From positions 6,841,814-6,905,813 of the forward strand of contig CM119264.1 of the NCBI GenBank assembly GCA_051294375.1: a stretch of DNA of 64,000 nt, given 5' to 3'. Of this stretch, positions 48,891-61,105 are shown piece after piece. The position numbers were made by a program, and so were the translations under genes. The notes beneath the pieces were generated by a model that was given only the letters and a program-made list of their open reading frames with translations, did no database searches and was not told the DNA's origin. Positions within the stretch are counted from its first letter, which is position 1, and each line of letters opens with the position of its first letter. The stretch comes from Paraspadella gotoi (taxonomy: Eukaryota; Chaetognatha).

Positions 48891-50069
48891 AGCGCGAAAG
48901 ACGAAAGACGAAAGGTCGAATAAAAGAGAGAAAAAAAAAGAAATAAATTTGTCGGCGTCTTCTTACCGGATCATGTTCCGACACATAATCCAATTTTGGA
49001 ATCTTTTTTATTTTTCCTGATTCCATCGTCAATCACGAACGAGAATCTCTCCGCCCTTTTCCTCTTCACCCCATCAATTTCCTTCGCTCTTCGCTCCATA
49101 TATTTCCTCTTCGCCCCAGCATTCTGCATCAGTTCATCACTCCAATTCGGTTTTTTGATATTCTCCAGCAGTGATAGAATTTGTTTTCTCTTCTCTTATC
49201 TATTTTCCGATATTATTTACCGATTCTCTCTTTATTTTTCGGGCACCATACCAGAAATGACCCATCAATTACTCCAGTAGTCACCTCCCAATTAATCTTT
49301 TCCCTCTATCGATCGTTTAATCAAAAATCCTTCACTCCATCACCAAGTTTTCCACCATAAGCATCACCATCGCCAACTTCCGCATCATCCTNNNNNNNNN
49401 NCTTAAATCCCTCGAGACGCTTTTTTCAATCACCCATTTCGTCGTTGTCATCCTCGTCTTTGTCGTCGTTGTCATTTTCGTCGACTTCCTTGTCATTTTT
49501 CTTTTTCATCTTCGTCGTCAGAGAAAAATACTTCTTTCGTTTCCCTCTATTCCGCCTCAAATTATTTGTTTTAATTTACATAGTATCCTCATGTATTATA
49601 TATATCTCCTGTACAATCATATCGCATTTTCGATAACCGCTCGGCAGACGGCACTCGGACCCAAAGCATGAAATTTGAAAGAATCTCAATTGAAACTACG
49701 TTGTAAAAATTGTGATCTCATTATGAAAAAAGTATTCTTATCATTCTTATTATTTTTTTACCGTCGACTGTTCAAATCGGTTTGCTACGTACAAAGATAT
49801 AAATATGAAACCGTAAACAATACATACACACGCTAAATAAAAAAAAATAGAAGGGAGTTGTTATTTTTTTTTCTCTCTCTCTCACTGAGCTAATGATCCC
49901 GCGGTCGCCGTTTCTTCGCCTCCTTACCTTTTCCGCCTCATTTGCATTCCGCTTTGTTCCAGTTCTACTTGCAGTCGGCAGAGGAGAGAAGCCAGGTTGT
50001 GCAAAGAGGCGACGGGACGAAAATTCGGAACCAAACAAAATTAGGGACTTTTTTTTTGCCGCAAAGAAA

Positions 50070-50109
<40 letters not shown>

Positions 50110-50718
50110 AAGCGACGCCGGCATTTCCCGATAGCCCAGTTCAATCCCCACTGGGGCAGAAATTCCGGAAAGATGGCGACAGGTCTGAATTCTTTCGAGA
50201 GAAGAAGGAAAAATGATGATGGCGACGACAAAAATGACGAAGAGTGAAAATTCATTGTTGGTTAAAAAGTATTTTCTATAAAATGTGAAGAAAATTGGTC
50301 GTGTAAAGTTTCACTGTCTTTATTGTATCTATCGAAACAACAAGAGACATCAATACAAAAATTAGTCAGATTTCTGATTAGTTATTATAATGATAGTCTT
50401 GATAAACATCATGAGTCATTACTGACACAATGTAGCCCAATACACCAATTAGTGATCAAGGAAATCTTAAGACTTCCCATAGACAGATTAATAACTATCG
50501 ACATCATAATAGTCAGTAATAATCATAGTTATCATCATAGTCACCATAGAAATAATCATAGTTATCATCATAGTCACCATAGCTCCTGAGACTGTCTACC
50601 AGTTACTCAAGGCACCCGAGTCGCCCAAAGCACCGAGAGGCGGCGCCTCTCGTCGAGTCGCGTTCCAAAACCTCATTTGCATAACTCTGGATGATTTCCT
50701 CCTCCAAGAGACGAGAGA

Positions 50719-50776
<58 letters not shown>

Positions 50777-51560
50777 AAGACTTCGTTCTCCTTTAAAATT
50801 TCTTGCGACGAACCAAATTTAAAGGAGAAAAATAAAAAAAATTAAAAAAGAAAAAATCGAAAAAAAAGGAGTAATTGTTTTGACGTCGGCCAAAACAAAA
50901 GGGAAAACAGACAAATCGAGGCCGAGAAGGCAGCGACGAAAACGTCGCCATCTTGCGAGGAAGTTTCGCCTCAATTTTATTAAACTAAAAACAAAACAAA
51001 AGACCTGGGTTAAGGTACACACTAAAATGACTCCGTCAAAACATTTGGCCTTGAAAATAAGAAGAAATGGAAAGAAGGAACGAGTTCAATTTTGTTTTGA
51101 CACATTTTAAAATGAATACGGGAATTATTAACTAGGCATCTTGTTATTAAAATCTTTTAAAAAAAAAAAATCGCTGTTTTTAAGTATGACCACAGAACTG
51201 GCGAAGCCCTCTCCGCCACAAAAGGATAAGCACAACGGTAATAAAGACCCACATACACAGAAATCTTTATACTTTTTTCTTATTTCTGAATGCTGCAATA
51301 AATGTAGCAGTCGAATCTCGAAAACAGATTAGAAAAGGGCGACTTCAAAATTCTGGAAATAAGAATGACGAGGAGCAAAAAAAATCGTCTTTCCATTTGA
51401 ACTGTAAATGTCTTTCCATTCAAACCCAAAAATGAACACAGCTGCAAAGTTTGGGGCGAAATTGGTCGTTATTGGTCATAAGAAGGCAGGATAACATTTT
51501 AGAATAAGCACTAGGGTGTGGGGCATCTTAGCATCAAGTGGGCAACGTCTTTGGACACCT
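48891..51560. other. Mixed low-complexity stretch without an assigned gene
   Basis: Contains a 10-N gap (49392-49401), (GAC)n at 50070-50110, a 33-base duplication AATCATAGTTATCATCATAG at 50518-50585, and (GA)n at 50705-50776. Short basic frames (50880-51110, 51187-51330) carry no domain. Confidence 0.45.
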
Positions 51561-51567
51561 ATTCCAG

Positions 51568-51713
51568 CAATCGATCGGATCCCGGGTTTGGAAGCAGGCT
51601 CAGGCTCTCAATGCGGCTTCCTATCGTTTTCAAACGAAATACTCCATTGACTACGAGGCCATTCTTCACAACGGCGGCCAAGACGACCTCGAGATCCTCA
51701 AGATGTTGCTCTG
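51568..51713 (+). CDS. Candidate orphan exon, 48 codons
   Basis: After TATTCCAG the frame QSIGSRVWKQAQALNAASYR then FQTKYSIDYEAILHNGG and QDDLEILKMLL is open to a TG|GTAGAG donor. Amino-acid composition looks like a soluble helical protein, and the stretch is GC-richer than its surroundings. No family recognised and no neighbouring exon found. Confidence 0.35.
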
Positions 51714-52429
51714 GTAGAGATCAATCCCGGTACTTACTGAACTGACGAGACTCGAAGAGCCACTAGATCGCGACTAAAGAAGTCCTCCTTCGAAACTAGG
51801 CCACAGTATCGAAAATGGTTAACCGAGGGAAAAAGACAGTTATGAAGAAAATTGAGATAATTGAAAGGGAGTTTACGCGCAATTATTATTTTTTAAATCC
51901 GGAAAAAAAATTAAAACCGGCCTACGCTTGTAACGGTTTCTCTTTTCCTTATTATTGCGGAGTTCGTCCGTTCGGAAGGTCGTTCTCAATTCTCACCAAT
52001 TTCGCCGTCAGGATTTTTTTCTTGACCGACTAAATGGATGGATTAATTTTGTGTTATGGTAATATTTTATGGATAGATAAAAATACTTTCCGTGCCATTT
52101 CTTGTTCCTTTAAGTTTTATAAAACTAAATTTAGTTTACGTTGTTTTTTTATTTCAGTTTTTCGCTTACAAAGAATTTATTTTGAAGTTTGTAAACAACG
52201 ATTTTATTGTTCTGTTGTTTTCGAACTTCAAAATAAATTCTTTGTAATCTCTAAAAACACATCGAAAGAAAGGATCACACCATAGTTTTTTTGCTAAATA
52301 ATAATCTAAAAAAGTTTACTAACCATTCGATTAAACCTAAGTTACCTTAAGTAATTACGTGTATCATTATCAAGAATTAAAATTCAATATTAAAAATTAA
52401 CAGGGAATTATGAATTAAAAGAGAAAACG

Positions 52430-53254
52430 ATGCGCCTGATTTTCTTGCTGGCGTCGGTCGTTCTGGTCGCAACGTCGATGCCGGCGACGCCGCTGAAAGA
52501 CATTCGTCCTGGTTGCAATAAGTTTAACTTTGAGGGCGAGACGATGAACATGGCGCAGTCCATCAAGGACGGAGCCGAGGCGCTCGGGACCGATGCAAGA
52601 TCGTCAGTTCATGAAATCAGGTCCGCAAAATAATACAAGTTACATTCAGTTTTAGTTTCAACGTTTTTTTTTTATTGTTTTAAAACAACGTTAAAGTTGA
52701 AACATAAAATAACGGACATGTTTCGGCTCTGATGAGAGCCTTCTTCAGCGCGAAAAATATTGTTTTGTGTGAAAAACTGAAAATAGTTTTTCACAGAATT
52801 TGAAGTTAGAGAGAGAAGCATGTCCGGTTTTTTTTTGTTTCAATTTTATCTTTGTTTTTAAACAATAGAAAGCGTTGTAACTAAAATTACCAACAACAAC
52901 GAATCGAAAGAAATTACATTAAGTTAATTTTAATAAAAAAACACTATTTGTGTAAGGAGGATTTTTCTGTTGCTAACAGAAATGTAAAAAAAAAACAGAT
53001 TAAAAAATATTTTATGTGATTTTAATAAAGACGCGAAATAATGATTTGAACGCCTTTTTTATTTAAATTATTCCAGGTGTTGGCGATTTTGTTGCAAGTT
53101 TCCTAATTGTGACACTTACATGATTGATAAAGATGACAAAAATAAGGAAGGAAAAAAACTCTGTCGCGCTTTTGCCTGTCGTCACAATTGTACCTTCTAT
53201 ACTGATCTTGGATCGGCTCAGGTTTACAAGACTTCCATAATTCCAAAAAATTAA
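52430..53254 (+). CDS. Small secreted cysteine-rich protein, MANSC-like
   Basis: Exon 1 is 52430-52620 and exon 2 is 53077-53254. The CAG|GTCCGC donor and TTCCAG acceptor join in phase 2, giving 122 residues. Residues 1-18 are a signal peptide (LIFLLASVVLVATSMPA). The mature part has eight cysteines, including CWRFCCKFPNC and LCRAFAC, after a segment with AQSIKDGAEALG. This order (Cys, Ser-x-x-x-Gly-Ala, then CxxxCCxxxxC, then Cx5C, C, and a C-terminal Tyr) is that of the MANSC domain of HAI-1 and related extracellular proteins. Here the domain stands alone, without the Kunitz domains or membrane anchor of HAI-1. A polyadenylation signal AATAAA lies at 53444. The donor is weak at its last bases. 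The intron holds a hammerhead-like element. I am sure it is a secreted disulfide-rich protein, moderately sure of MANSC. Confidence 0.7.
52658..52878 (-). ncRNA. Palindromic element with hammerhead-like motif, copy E
   Basis: Imperfect inverted arms of about 58 bases (CAACG..TTATTGTTTTAAAACAA and its complement to 52877) lie within the intron of the MANSC-like gene. Minus strand 52750-52711: CTGAAGA, extra A, six-pair stem GGCTCT..AGAGCC, GAAAC, AT, GTC. The core, stem II and cleavage triplet are all present. It is antisense to the host gene, so it would not be in the pre-mRNA as an active strand. Confidence 0.65.
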
Positions 53255-55590
53255 GTTTCTTGAGTTTTATTATTATTTGTCCGATGTATTACGTGTATTC
53301 CTTTCTAAAATCCGTAGATTTAAAAATTGTGTTAGTAGTTTGTAACCATTTCTTGTTTCACTGAAAATTTCTTTTTCTTTACTCTTCGTCTATATTATAT
53401 ATAGTGTATAATGTATATACGTATAAGTGTTCTCGGACTTAAAAATAAAAAAGTCTCGATATTTTTGTTAAATTTATTCTGGATATGTTTTTATATGTAA
53501 AATTTATATCTTTGACGTCCGATAAAAAAATGATTCAAAATAGATCAAAACAAGTTTGAGCAAACATCGAATTTGCCTACAATAATTTAGCTTATCAGCT
53601 AATAAGAGGATGTAATCATAAATATTTTAATTAAATGAAATATTGTAATATGTTTTGTGAATTTTGAAATTTTTGAATGATCACTACGTTCTACATTTTT
53701 TCACTTTTTTCTTTCTTTTCATAAGGAATTTTCTGTCAAAATAAGTTGTCTTTCTTTCTTTCTTTGTTTCTTTTTTCTATTTTACTAATCATATTGATTT
53801 TTTTTATTGTCTAACAGTAACATTAGTAACACACAGTAACACTAATGAATTAGCTTATCCCTCTCCATAACCCATAACCAAATCTCTATCCTAATTCATA
53901 ACCTAACCTCCTTCCTAATGTTTAAACATTAAACTTTAAACAATTAATTTAATTCAGAATTTTAGTATGAAATGGGGCTTGCATTTTGGAAAAATGTCCT
54001 TACGGTTGTAACCGTAATTAATACTTTTTTTTATTTATACACGAGAATTTTAAAAGGCAGTAAAAAAGGTTTTCTTCGTCAGATTACAACACTCTGAGCG
54101 AAAAATGCTTTTTAGGGCAGTAAAAAGTACAAAGACGATTTATTAGTCAAATATTTTTTATCTTTTTGCATTAACGTCATTATTTCAAGGCCAAAATAAT
54201 TTATCCCGCGGCATGAAGCCACAATAAAATTTTCCAGTCCTGATTTTACGATCTCGAATTGTTTTAACTGAAAACGCCTTTGAATTGTTGTCTCTTATAG
54301 TTGCTTTACCACAGACGTCATTTCGGCTCTCTGAAAGGTCATGGCAATTTCATGACAAGATCTTTACTCTGATCTTAAATTGTTCATCATTAGCCAATCA
54401 AAAGAACCTCAGTGATTTTTTTTTCCTTTTTGTCCCTCTCCATTTACATACATATTCCAGGATTAGGTTCCTGAATTAGTTACAGATGAAAGGTAAATAT
54501 TAGGGTTACAATTAATTTAGGGAACAGGAGAGCTCTTGAAAAAAAAAATTCTATTTCCTTATACTTGAAAAAAAAAAATCTCCACAACGCAGCTCCGCCC
54601 TTTCTTGATAGAATTTCCTTTTGTTGTTATAAATTTTTCACCTCCCCCCCTCTCCCTCCAGACCCACCACCTCCCGTTTAAGAGAAAACGGTTGCTGCCT
54701 CCGAAGCAGAATTCCTCGTTACTCCTTTCCATTCTTTTAATTACTTTTCGCTTAGAAAATCGGCGGCCGGATCCGAGAAGAGGAAAGAGAAAAGTGGGAA
54801 ATAATAAATATTGGGGCGAGGGTGGGGGGGGGATAGGATTTGCACTTAACCGAGAAAGTTATTAGCGGCCTCTTCTAGTTTCGCCTGCGGCTTCCGGAAA
54901 CAAGAACGACAACAACGAATATTTCCAACCACAGCAGCCGACAGCAACCTCGGCGCTCAAAACCGCTAATTATTTGCGTCTTTTCCAAGTCGAGGTGAGG
55001 CGAGGCGGCGCCAGCAGGCCAGCGGCGGCGCTGCCGGGCGGCGGCGGGGCTACAGAAGCGGCAACTGATTTCGCTGTTAAAGGCGCGAGGTTGATGATTG
55101 ATGACGCCGCGTAAGAAATGGATGACTGCCCTCGACGCCGCGACGACGACGACGGCGATGACGACGACGGCGACAACAGGAATGATTTTACGACGACGAC
55201 ATTGATGTTGTTGAAGACGTCATGCAGTGAACGACATATTTTATTAGTTCTTAACTTCTCACAATAGAAAAATCGTTATTAAAATATAAGAATATTTGTA
55301 TAGGTCCCAAGGTTAGGAATTTTTGTAAAAAACCTGATTTTCTGTTTTTTCAATATACATCTTAAAACATTGATAAGTATAAATAGTAGCATAGTGGAAA
55401 TGTTGATTTCGCATGAGATGACGAGAAACAACGACGACTTCGAGGACGGAGCCGACGACGACAACGACGACGACGACGACAACGACGACGACAACGACGT
55501 CTAATCTTTCTTATTTCTTTCTTTCACCTTCGCGCATTTGGAGTTTTTTTCCCGGCAAACGTGAGGTCAGAAACTCATAGTTCCGTTTTC
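53255..55590. other. Non-coding stretch 3' of the MANSC-like gene
   Basis: Contains CCTAA-like degenerate repeats at 53860-53935, a GC-rich block at 54,985-55,140 of unclear nature, and (GAC)n tracts at 55,140-55,200 and 55,440-55,500. A sequence at 53555-53580 (AACAAGTTTGAGCAAACATC) recurs inverted at 28410-28435. Confidence 0.45.
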
Positions 55591-55655
55591 ATGGGTTTAT
55601 GCTCCCAGGTCAGCATTTTTTCTCGTCCATTTAACCGTAGAAAAATTACACCTGG

Positions 55656-55660
55656 TCTCT

Positions 55661-55745
<85 letters not shown>
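55656..55745. repeat. (CT)n microsatellite
   Basis: CT run with one CCTC interruption. A second one lies at 55,917-55,995. Confidence 0.95.
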
Positions 55746-55747
<2 letters not shown>

Positions 55748-55926
55748 ATTTTCCCAGCCTTTTCCTTTATCCTTTTTTACTGTCTGTTTCGCTGTCTGGC
55801 TTTTTGTCAGTTTCTCGTTCTATCTCTCTGTCCCTCTCTTTCTCTTTCTCCAGCCCTCATCGCTCCACTTTTTCCTCCGCCTTTCTCTAACTCCCTCGTT
55901 CACTGTGTGTGTCTGCTCTCTCTCTT

Positions 55927-55998
<72 letters not shown>

Positions 55999-56350
55999 TT
56001 CACCTTTCTCGCTTGAAACGGAGCCAAGGTCAAAGGGTGAAGTTTTGAAAAGGAAATTATCTGATTGCCTTTTTTTGCAAAGCGCCTCTCGGGATTCGCG
56101 AGGACACGAGCTGAGTTTAGACAAAAGAGCAATGCTTTAGTTTTTTCAGGTATGTACAAACTACAAAGTACATGTACAAAAAAAATTGTACATATTACCT
56201 CAAAATAGTCCTTTTGTTTTTTTAACAGAACACTTTTGGATTTTTAGAATACAAAATGTATCATATCTCTTTGATTTTCTCTCTCCATCGCTTTTCTGTA
56301 AACTTCTCGGTCTGTCGGTTGTGCAGTACACAATGTTTACCTTTTTATCC

Positions 56351-56476
<126 letters not shown>

Positions 56477-57558
56477 CAAGAAGCATCTCATCCTTTTTTT
56501 TTTCTGTTTCATTTGCGGGTCTCTATTTGGCATTCCGTTCGAGTCGCAACCTTATCAAATCCGCCACCGTTTAATTCTTTAAGACGCTCGAGCTTCCTTT
56601 TTTTTTCTTTTTTAACAAAATGAAGGCCGTTGATTGGCTGAGATTTTTGCGAGAATTTCTCCGATTGGTTCTTATTTCCATTCCTTTTTCTCTCCGCTCC
56701 TTAGCGTTTTCTAAGGTTTTCCCCTCCCCTTTTTTTCCCTTTTTTTTTTCCTTATCAGTTTTACTATTCTATTCTTTTTTTCCTCTGTTCCGTTTTTTCT
56801 TCTACTTTTCTCTTTATTCCTCTCTTTTCTTTTCTTTTACTTTTCTCCTTTTTCCTCCCTTTTCCCGCGCCTTTTCCTCCGTGCCTTTGTTTTATGAGTC
56901 TCGAGTTGAAGGAGATCTGCTCGACCTTAGACCCTCGTTGTCATTGGAATTACTTTCCTTCTTTGTCCACTCTTTTGTCGCCTCCTTTTTGTCCACTCCT
57001 CTCTTTCATTGTCCTTCTCCGACTTTATTTCCACCTTCGTAGTTATATCCACGCCTCCCACTGATCCTTTATTCATTTTTTACCCCTCTCTCGCTTCTAC
57101 ATCAATTAACTCCATTTTATCCTTTATTTTCAACCTCTTTTTTCAATTAAATATTATCCACCGTAATCATCATCATTTTATAATGAAGCCACTTTACTGT
57201 TCGAAACTTATTAACAGCATCCATTTTGTATGAACATTCACCCCATTTTTTCCCATTCACTTCGAATACTTTGTTTCGATCTACCCATTCCTCCTCTATT
57301 TGAGTCCCCATTTGAGAACGATGATTGGACAGAAAATCATCGCTGATTGGACAGCAGTCTTACTTAAATGTTTACATATCAAAGTACATCATTATTTCTC
57401 GCTTAGGTAATCTCTTTAAACTTTGAGCAACCAATAACAAGTACGCTTTAGCTTGGTCAACCAATAAAACAAAAAGTTGCAAGCGGCATTAAGAAGGCTT
57501 CGGCAAGCAAGCAAGCACTACGATTTAACGCATGGTAAGTTAAAGACACAGTGATTCG

Positions 57559-57722
57559 TCACGAGCACAGAGATCCGTCCCCAGATGTTTCGTTGGAATC
57601 GAGCGAGATACACGTCGGACTTCGTTTTTCGGGACCAGATGCTACAATAACCTCCTTTCGGCCATCGGTTCGCAGCATCTTCATTTTCGGCCGAAAATTT
57701 GCCACAACGTGATTTCGCGGCA

Positions 57723-57756
<34 letters not shown>
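57559..57756 (-). CDS. Candidate exon or small protein with polyproline, 65 codons
   Basis: The minus strand reads MPPPPPPPPPPPLPRNHVVA then NFRPKMKMLRTDGRKEVIV and ends SNETSGDGSLCS and a stop. The part after the proline run uses varied codons and has no repeat. The frame is open upstream too, but becomes Phe-rich. The (CGG)n repeat itself, 57,722-57,753, could be an expansion in an untranslated region. No family recognised. Confidence 0.3.
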
Positions 57757-57757
<1 letters not shown>

Positions 57758-57929
57758 ATCGTCGACGTGACTCGGAAATTCAATTCCGACGAAGAAAAAT
57801 CGAAAGAAGATAAAAAAAAAAAAGAAAACAGAAAGAAAAACGCGGAGGCGTAGAGTCGAGAGAAAATCGAAAACCAGATGCGAAATAAAAAATATTCATA
57901 AAGGATTAATATCCATAAAAACAAAATAA

Positions 57930-59325
57930 TATTATTATTTGAAGGGTCGAAATTTTCTTCTCATCTAAAGTTGGTGGAAGAGGAGGACAGACAGTAAAAA
58001 GAAAAATAAATTATTAAGCGAAAAGCGAAGAAATAAAAACGTGAAAGAAATTTGGAATCAAATTAAACTGAAATCATAAATAAGACGAATACTGGGTGCG
58101 TCGGTATGGGAAAGAATAAAGAAAAATGTATTTGACGCTGTGATAGAGAAGAGGCGATCTTGGTTGGAAAACATTCTTTTTGCGGATGAGTGCGATTGCG
58201 AAAGAAAGTTACCTAGGAACTTAATTTTTTTGGCGTTAAGATGAGAAAAAAAGTTGCTTAACTTTCGACTCGGATGCTTTTTTTCATATTTTTGTAATGG
58301 GTAGTCCCATATCTGAATCTAGGAACACGCATAAGAAAGTCACTGCGGCGCAACTCCTTCAACTCGCTGGTTCTTTTTAATTAAATCTAAAACGTTTCTT
58401 TACTTTCGACTCTATGATTTTTTTCCTCGCTAATTTGATTCGACATTATAATCGAGCTCGGCTTCGGGGAGACTTCCTGATCTGCTTTTCCATTTCCTTC
58501 CCTTCGATATCTTCACGTCAACATCAACAACAAATATATAAACATCCTTTTTTCGTAGTGATTTATCCATTACCTATTCTGGCTCGAAGGTAACTCTTCA
58601 CTTGTCAACCTTCGCCCACTCCTCCACCCCTCCACCACCAACCCACTCGAAACCACCTCCAACTCCACCCCCCCCCGAAACTCAAATGACAACGAGGGTG
58701 TCGGGGTCGCGCCGAGTCTGTCGTCGTCGGCGCCATAAAAATCCTCCATCAACTCGGTTTTCCCTCCACAAATAAAAACTAAGCACCCATCCAAACCCCT
58801 GAATCAAGTCTCTCGGGGGGAGGGGGGGGGCAAAGAACCTCGTTGTAACGAGATAATATTACCTTTTTTTTTTGTCGGAGAAGAGATTCCATTCCCTCGG
58901 TTCCATATAAGCGAAGAATTTTCTTGCGCTGGATTTCATGTTTTATCTCTATCATCGCTTTTTTTTCAATTTCCGTTTTTATCATGAATTTTTTTTTTGA
59001 GAAATTCTCAATGAGAATCATCTCTCTTCGCTTTCGTTCTCTATCTGGTTTCTGGTTTCGTTCTCATCGATTATCTGTTTGTTTTTTTTTTTGTTTTGTT
59101 TTTTTGTATAATCGATTAAGTGATTATTTTATCAGGCGATTGCTTTACTTTTGACTGTACTTGACTTTAAAAGGCGCATTTTAGATTCCTACTTTCTCTG
59201 TTGGTTGGTCAATGATCATCTACCATTTCAATTTCTTTATGCAATAAGTCTTTTGGGATGGAAAAATTAATTTAAGACTGTATTTTTCTGTTCTTATTTC
59301 CTATTTTTACTCTTTTCTACCTCTC
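57930..59325. other. Stretch without an assigned gene
   Basis: AT-rich. A 70-codon minus-strand frame at 58570-58794 (with YGADDDRLGATPTP) has mixed composition, but I find no splice or domain support. Confidence 0.4.
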
Positions 59326-59339
59326 TCTCTCTCTTTCTC

Positions 59340-59385
<46 letters not shown>

Positions 59386-59390
59386 TTTCT
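59325..59390. repeat. (CT)n microsatellite
   Basis: CT run with TTTCTC interruptions. Confidence 0.9.
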
Positions 59391-59837
59391 CTTTCACCAA
59401 ACCCTGTTCGTCCGACCAATGGGCATCAATTTTTTTTCAGCCACCTGCACCTGAGCTTTAACAAAAAGGTGGAAAAAGAGGGACATTGGGAAAGAGCTTT
59501 AAGGGGACGACGCATTTGATGAAAAAAGGCCATTAAAATGGTGGTCAGCAGTCTGGAGATGGGAGAAAACAGAAAAGGAGAAAGTAAAATTGAAGGGAAG
59601 AAAGGAATGAAAGGAAAGAGTAAACTGAAAAGATTATTTCGAAATAAGTATATGAAATTGGTACAATCAATGTAAATATCGGCAATACTACAATCAAGAA
59701 AAAAAATACAAGAGACAAAAATAAACTAATGCACTAAACATCTAAGCGCTCTTAGAGACATGATCTTAGGGAAAACTAGAAAAGAGTAATATGAATAAGA
59801 AAGACAAAAATAAATGATGACAATGGATAACAATCAA

Positions 59838-60006
59838 TCTTAACTTTTTGGATGGATTCTTATAGAGCATAAAAAGTTGGATGGATTCTTATAGAGCATA
59901 AAAAGTTAAATGAAAAATAAAATTACAACTTTCAAAAATTTAAAAATTAATAAAAAGTACTAAAATTATCGAAATATGATGGTGATGATGATTATTAATA
60001 GTTTTT
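59838..60006 (+). repeat. Interspersed repeat family 2, copy 3 (fragment)
   Basis: Matches the middle of the 31 kb copy (TTTTTGATAG/GGATTCT.., AAATTATCGAAATA.GATG, TAGTTTTTC). A 30-base stretch, TTGGATGGATTCTTATAGAG plus CATAAAAAGT, is directly duplicated. Confidence 0.55.
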
Positions 60007-60100
60007 CATTGTGTTTTTTTTTCCTTTCTGTTTCGTTTGTGATTTGATTAGAACAAAGTTTGAAGAGAGATTTAACAACGATTTTATTTTCATAGTGAAA

Positions 60101-60140
60101 CGGACATGTTTCGACTCACATACGAGTCTTCTTCAGCGCC
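60101..60140 (-). ncRNA. Hammerhead-like motif, left pLTR arm (copy F1)
   Basis: Minus strand: GGCG (stem I side), CTGAAGA, extra A, stem II GACTC..GAGTC, GAAAC, AT, GTC, then CG. Stem III would be only two pairs (A-U, C-G), typical of the minimal type I hammerheads reported in Penelope-like elements. The extra A next to stem II departs from the consensus. Confidence 0.65.
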
Positions 60141-60304
60141 AATTCAATTTGTGAATTTGAGAGAATTTTGTGCATAAAGAAAGAGAGAGAGAGAGAGAGA
60201 GACAGAAAAGTTTCCAACACAGAGTTTGAGAGAAAGGATAGTGTTCAGTTTTTTATTAGGGACAGGTGAAGGTGAGGACAGAGATAGTTTGTGAAAAGAA
60301 ATTG

Positions 60305-60344
<40 letters not shown>

Positions 60345-60774
60345 TGCCTTAAAATATATTACATTATGAAATGTACAACAATGTTAAAATTTGGTAAACT
60401 TTAATAATGAATAATATCAACAATTAGCTACAGTAATAAATTAGTGAAATGAAATAGAAGTTCAGAAATGTGAAATATTTATTGTTAGTGAGGGATAGCT
60501 AAGTAATTAGGAAAAGGGAAATTTCAAGTAATAAGAAAGAGCTCAAAAATGAGCTGGCCCCCCTTGGCTCATTTTTGAGTCTTTCTTATTACTTGAAATT
60601 TCTCCTTTTCCTAATTACTTAGCTATCCCTCACTAACAATAAATATTTCACATTTCTGAACTTCTATTTCATTTCACTAATTTATTACTGTAGCTAATTG
60701 TTGATATTATTCATTATTAAAGTTTACCAAATTTTAACATTTTGTACATTTCATAATGTAAATATTTTAAGGCA

Positions 60775-60814
<40 letters not shown>

Positions 60815-60981
60815 CAATTTCTTTTCACAAACTATCTCTGTCCTCACCTTCACCTGTCCCTAATAAAAAACTGAACACTATCCTTTCTCTCAAACTCTGT
60901 GTTGGAAACTTTGCTCTGTCTCTCTCTCTCTCTCTCTCTTTCTTTATGCACAAAATTCTCTTCAAATTCACAAATTGAATT

Positions 60982-61025
60982 GGCGCTGAAGAAGACATCG
61001 TATGTGAGTCGAAACATGTCCGTTT
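60982..61025 (+). ncRNA. Hammerhead-like motif, right pLTR arm (copy F2)
   Basis: Same motif on the coding strand of the element: CTGAAGA 60986-60992, GAAAC 61011-61015, GTC ending at 61020, where cleavage would fall. Compared with the left arm, one base is inserted in stem II (GACATCG for GACTCG), which weakens the helix to three pairs. It lies just upstream of the reverse transcriptase region. Confidence 0.65.
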
Positions 61026-61105
61026 CACTATGAAATAAAAATCGTTGTTAAATCCTCTCTTCAAACTTTGTTCTAAATCAAATCACAACGAAACAGAAAG
61101 GAAAA

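Larger units (their letters stand above)
60007..61105. repeat. Inverted pair of pLTR-like arms of a Penelope-like element
   Basis: The two halves are inverted repeats of about 540 bases with their centre near 60,556. GTGTTTTTTTTTCCTTTCTG and GATTTGATTAGAACAAAG at 60010-60060 return as complements at 61065-61105. Inside each arm are an AACAACGATTTTATTT segment, a hammerhead-like motif, two (GA/CT)n runs and the word GGGACAGGTGAAGGTGAGGA. Identity is very high, with only a few indels, so the pair is young. Penelope-like elements commonly carry such pLTRs in tandem or inverted order, and the reverse transcriptase region starts immediately to the right. Confidence 0.75.
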
